From NCBI RefSeq assembly GCF_023347255.1, contig NZ_CP094466.1:310001-374000 (forward strand): 64,000 nucleotides of DNA, read 5' to 3'. The stretch comes from Faecalibacterium sp. I4-3-84 (GTDB lineage Bacteria > Bacillota > Clostridia > Oscillospirales > Ruminococcaceae). The notes beneath the pieces are model-generated. The model made no database searches, had not been told where the DNA came from, and worked only from the letters and a program-made list of their open reading frames with translations. Shown here one piece after another: positions 61,683-64,000 of this stretch. The position numbers and the translations under genes are program-made. How positions within the stretch are numbered: position 1 is the stretch's first letter; each line of letters opens with the position of its first letter.

Positions 61683-61700
61683 TGTTTCCGATTCTCCTTT

Positions 61701-62690
61701 TTATAACGCTGTTTCAGCCGGTGCACTGGCTCTGCCGCCGTCCCGCCTTGAAAGAGACTGCTCTCTTCCTGCAAACTTCTGACGGTACTCTCTGGGCGTG
61801 CAGTGCTTGATCTCCCGGAAGGTCTTTGTAAAGTAGCTGGTATCCGAAAAGCCGCAGTCGGCACCGATCTCGCCGATCTTCATGCTGGTGGAAAGCAGCA
61901 GCTCGGCGGCCTTTTCAATGCGGTACTGCTTGACATACTGGATGGGTGTGATCCCCAGCAGCTGCCGGAAGCTGCGCAGGCAGGCGCTCTCACTCAGGGC
62001 CACGCAGTCGGAAATGCGCTCCACGTTCAGTTCCTCAGCATAATGCTCTTCCACAAAACGCAGCATCTGTTTCATGCGCTGGGCCGCGATCTGCTCCTGC
62101 TGAGAGACCTTTGTTTTTCCACCCTCGCACTGCATTCCCAGCAGATGCACCGCCGCCGAAAGATGGTACCGCGCCTGATTCTCATAGTCAAAGACCTCTT
62201 GGGCCACTGCGTCCCAGACTTTCCGCAAATGGCAGAGCACGGCCTTCTGCCCGTCGTCTGCCTCGTTCAGCAGAAAGAACGCCGGTGCTCCCGGCTGAAG
62301 CAGCGGGTGTACGAGCTTTTGCCAGAAGATGGTATCCATGCCGCCGATCAGGCGCGGATGGAATACCCCGGAATGCAGCAGAGCATCCCCGGTCTCAGCC
62401 TGCTCCACCGCATGGAACACTCCGGAATTGACAAATACGCCCTGCCCGGTCTGCAAAATCAGACGGGCTTTGTTCACGTCCACCGCCAGCGGGCCTTTTA
62501 CGGCAAGGATGTATTCAAACTCTTCATGCCAGTGCCATGCTACCGAATAGCTTTTGAGGTCTTCTTCATAGCAGGCAATGGGAAACAGTGCGCTGCCGTG
62601 CTGCACCAGCTCCCTGCCCTCGCTATCCGCCACAATATCCGGCGGGCAGTTGAGCCCGCCCGCTGCTGCACAGCTGGTCTGAAATGCCAC
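61701..62690 (-). CDS. AraC-family transcriptional regulator
   Basis: 329 residues. An N-terminal cupin-like ligand domain (about 20-140) with WHWHEEFEYILAVKG, a linker, and a C-terminal pair of helix-turn-helix motifs: ISDCVALSESACLRSFRQLLGITPIQYV and IGADCGFSDTSYFTKTFREIKHCTPREYR. I choose GTG 62690, 10 bases after AAAGGAG, instead of an ATG 13 codons upstream. It is divergent from the MFS gene and upstream of the MATE gene, so either transporter may be its target. Confidence 0.88.
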   Translation of the reverse strand: MAFQTSCAAAGGLNCPPDIVADSEGRELVQHGSALFPIACYEEDLKSYSVAWHWHEEFEYILAVKGPLAVDVNKARLILQTGQGVFVNSGVFHAVEQAETGDALLHSGVFHPRLIGGMDTIFWQKLVHPLLQPGAPAFFLLNEADDGQKAVLCHLRKVWDAVAQEVFDYENQARYHLSAAVHLLGMQCEGGKTKVSQQEQIAAQRMKQMLRFVEEHYAEELNVERISDCVALSESACLRSFRQLLGITPIQYVKQYRIEKAAELLLSTSMKIGEIGADCGFSDTSYFTKTFREIKHCTPREYRQKFAGREQSLSRRDGGRASAPAETAL

Positions 62691-62860
62691 GATCAGCCAT
62701 CTCCTTTCCGTCAAGGTGCACATCCGCATCCGCGCCGGTTTTGTTGTACCAATCGGGCGTTTTTATCCTAATATTCCGCTCCGATGTGTGATATTATTAC
62801 ATCAGCAAAGCACAAGATGCATTGCAAGTATAACACCCTTCCCGGAGGAACTCAAGGTTT

Positions 62861-64000
62861 ATGGTACAGCTTCTGCTTCCGATCATTTACATCTCGTTCA
62901 TCAGTCTGGGCCTGCCGGATTCCCTGCTGGGGTCGGCGTGGCCCTCCATGTATCCGGCGCTCGGTGTGCCGGTGTCCTATGCGGGGCTGATCTCCATGAT
63001 CATCTCCTTTGGCACCATCGTTTCCAGCCTGAACAGCGACCGGCTCACCCGTGCGCTGGGCACTGGAAAAGTGACCGTCCTCAGTGTGGCCATGACAGCT
63101 GCCGCGCTGTTCGGCTTTTCGATCTCCACACAGTTCTGGATGCTCTGCCTGTGGGCCGTGCCCTATGGGCTGGGTGCAGGCAGCGTGGACGCGGCCCTGA
63201 ACAACTATGTTGCCTTACATTATAAAAGCCGCCACATGAGCTGGCTGCACTGCATGTGGGGCATCGGCACCATGATCAGCCCCATGGTCATGGGCCGGGT
63301 GCTGGCAGGCGGCGGGCCGTGGACATCCGGCTACCGGTACATTGCCCTGTTCCAGATCCTGCTGAGCGCAGTGCTCTTTTTCAGTTTGCCGCTATGGCAG
63401 GGCCGTACTGCAGGCACTGAAGCCGAAGCTGCTTCGCCGCAGGCGCTGAGCCTTGGACAGGTATTCTGCCTGCCGGGTGCCAGAGAGGTGATGCTGTGCT
63501 TCTTCTGCTACTGTGCATTGGAGACCACGGCCGGTCTGTGGGCCAGCAGCTACCTCACACTGACGAAAGGCGTTGCCGCCGGCACTGCCGCCAGCTTTGC
63601 CAGCCTGTTCTACATCGGCATCACTGCCGGGCGCGCCGCCTGCGGCTTTTTGACCCTGAAATTCAACGATACGCAGATGATCCGCATGGGTCAGTGCATT
63701 CTGGCCGCAGGGGTGCTGGCTCTGCTGCTGCCCGGACCGCAGATCCTTGCCCTGAGCGGTCTTGTTCTTGTGGGGCTTGGCTGTGCGCCCATCTATCCCA
63801 GCATCATCCACTCCACGCCGGAACACTTCGGTGCGGACAGATCGCAGGCGGTCATCGGCATCCAGATGGCAAGCGCCTATTTGGGCAATCTGGCCATGCC
63901 GCCGCTGTTCGGCCTGCTGGCAAACAACATCACTCCGGCACTGTTCCCTTTTTACCTGCTGGCACTGCTGGTGCTCATGGTATTCATGCACGAACAGCTG
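62861..64000 (+). CDS. MFS transporter, truncated by the window edge
   Basis: 380 codons are visible from ATG 62861 with no stop before the edge; GGAGG lies 12 bases upstream and AAGG closer. The sequence begins MVQLLLPIIYISFISLGLPDSLLGSAWPSMY and shows paired helices, a central loop, and a second set of helices, as in the major facilitator superfamily. WGIGTMISPMVMG in the middle and an ESxxGLWASSY-like start of the second half resemble sugar/FucP-like permeases, from recall. The reading frame is open to the last base, so the C terminus is outside. It is divergent from the AraC regulator. Confidence 0.85.
   Translation, partial: MVQLLLPIIYISFISLGLPDSLLGSAWPSMYPALGVPVSYAGLISMIISFGTIVSSLNSDRLTRALGTGKVTVLSVAMTAAALFGFSISTQFWMLCLWAVPYGLGAGSVDAALNNYVALHYKSRHMSWLHCMWGIGTMISPMVMGRVLAGGGPWTSGYRYIALFQILLSAVLFFSLPLWQGRTAGTEAEAASPQALSLGQVFCLPGAREVMLCFFCYCALETTAGLWASSYLTLTKGVAAGTAASFASLFYIGITAGRAACGFLTLKFNDTQMIRMGQCILAAGVLALLLPGPQILALSGLVLVGLGCAPIYPSIIHSTPEHFGADRSQAVIGIQMASAYLGNLAMPPLFGLLANNITPALFPFYLLALLVLMVFMHEQL

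Noticed and set aside
1-64000. CRISPR array, prophage, rRNA operon or replication origin
   Set aside because: No regularly spaced direct repeats, phage structural genes, rRNA sequence or DnaA-box cluster was seen, although a helicase-loader pair is present.

Overview
The window reads as chromosomal DNA of a low-oxygen Firmicute of the Oscillospiraceae/Ruminococcaceae type, most probably Faecalibacterium or a close relative. This is inferred from a high GC content for a Firmicute, a PolC-type replicase, a class III fructose-1,6-bisphosphatase, the MEP isoprenoid pathway, Gls24/FakA-type genes, a DnaD/DnaI-type helicase loader pair, short intergenic gaps with AGGAGG-like ribosome sites and TTGACA/TATAAT promoters. 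No ribosomal RNA, prophage, CRISPR array or complete insertion sequence is visible. Both edges cut into other material: a dispersed repeat on the left and an MFS gene on the right.

Layout, left to right. 0.1-4.2 kb is a leftward operon for threonine/aspartate metabolism (ACT-domain regulator, hom, thrB, lysC). 4.3-10.7 kb holds a class A penicillin-binding protein, two small proteins, a Na/Pi-type transporter with a PhoU tail and a CBS-domain protein. 11-13.2 kb is a Gls24/Asp23 gene followed by a FakA-like DAK2 gene. 13.3-24.8 kb is the classic leftward Firmicute cluster pyrH-frr-uppS-cdsA-dxr-rseP-ispG-polC, with a Fic AMP-transferase gene inserted between ispG and polC. 24.9-29.8 kb has an AlkD-like protein, tRNA-Gly(TCC), a beta-CASP nuclease-like protein, typA and tRNA-Asn.

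30-36.1 kb is the most distinctive part: a C39-peptidase ABC exporter, a GyrI-like small-molecule-binding protein, a HlyD-type membrane fusion protein and a secreted, membrane-anchored protein with bacterial Ig-like repeats. The genes are separated by structured leaders and a terminator-ended candidate small RNA. This looks like a dedicated peptide maturation and export system, but no double-glycine precursor gene is visible next to it. It faces a SPASM-like radical SAM gene and a TetR regulator (36.3-38.5 kb), with what looks like an IS3-family end between them.

38.8-47.5 kb carries proC-proB-proA, a methylglyoxal-synthase-like gene that has lost key catalytic residues, a leftward group (murD, a GNAT acetyltransferase, a methionine gamma-lyase family protein, an aminotransferase) and an unassigned structured element. 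47.7-54 kb has an orphan peptide-binding lipoprotein, tRNA-Gly(CCC), a helicase-loader pair, a WalJ/YycJ-like metallo-hydrolase and murA. 54-64 kb has a class III FBPase, a PflA-like radical SAM protein, a sugar kinase, a large membrane protein, an AraC regulator with a MATE transporter, and a truncated MFS transporter.

Promoter, terminator and structure calls come from reading by eye; no folding or database search was run. Family names rest on recognised motifs and recall.
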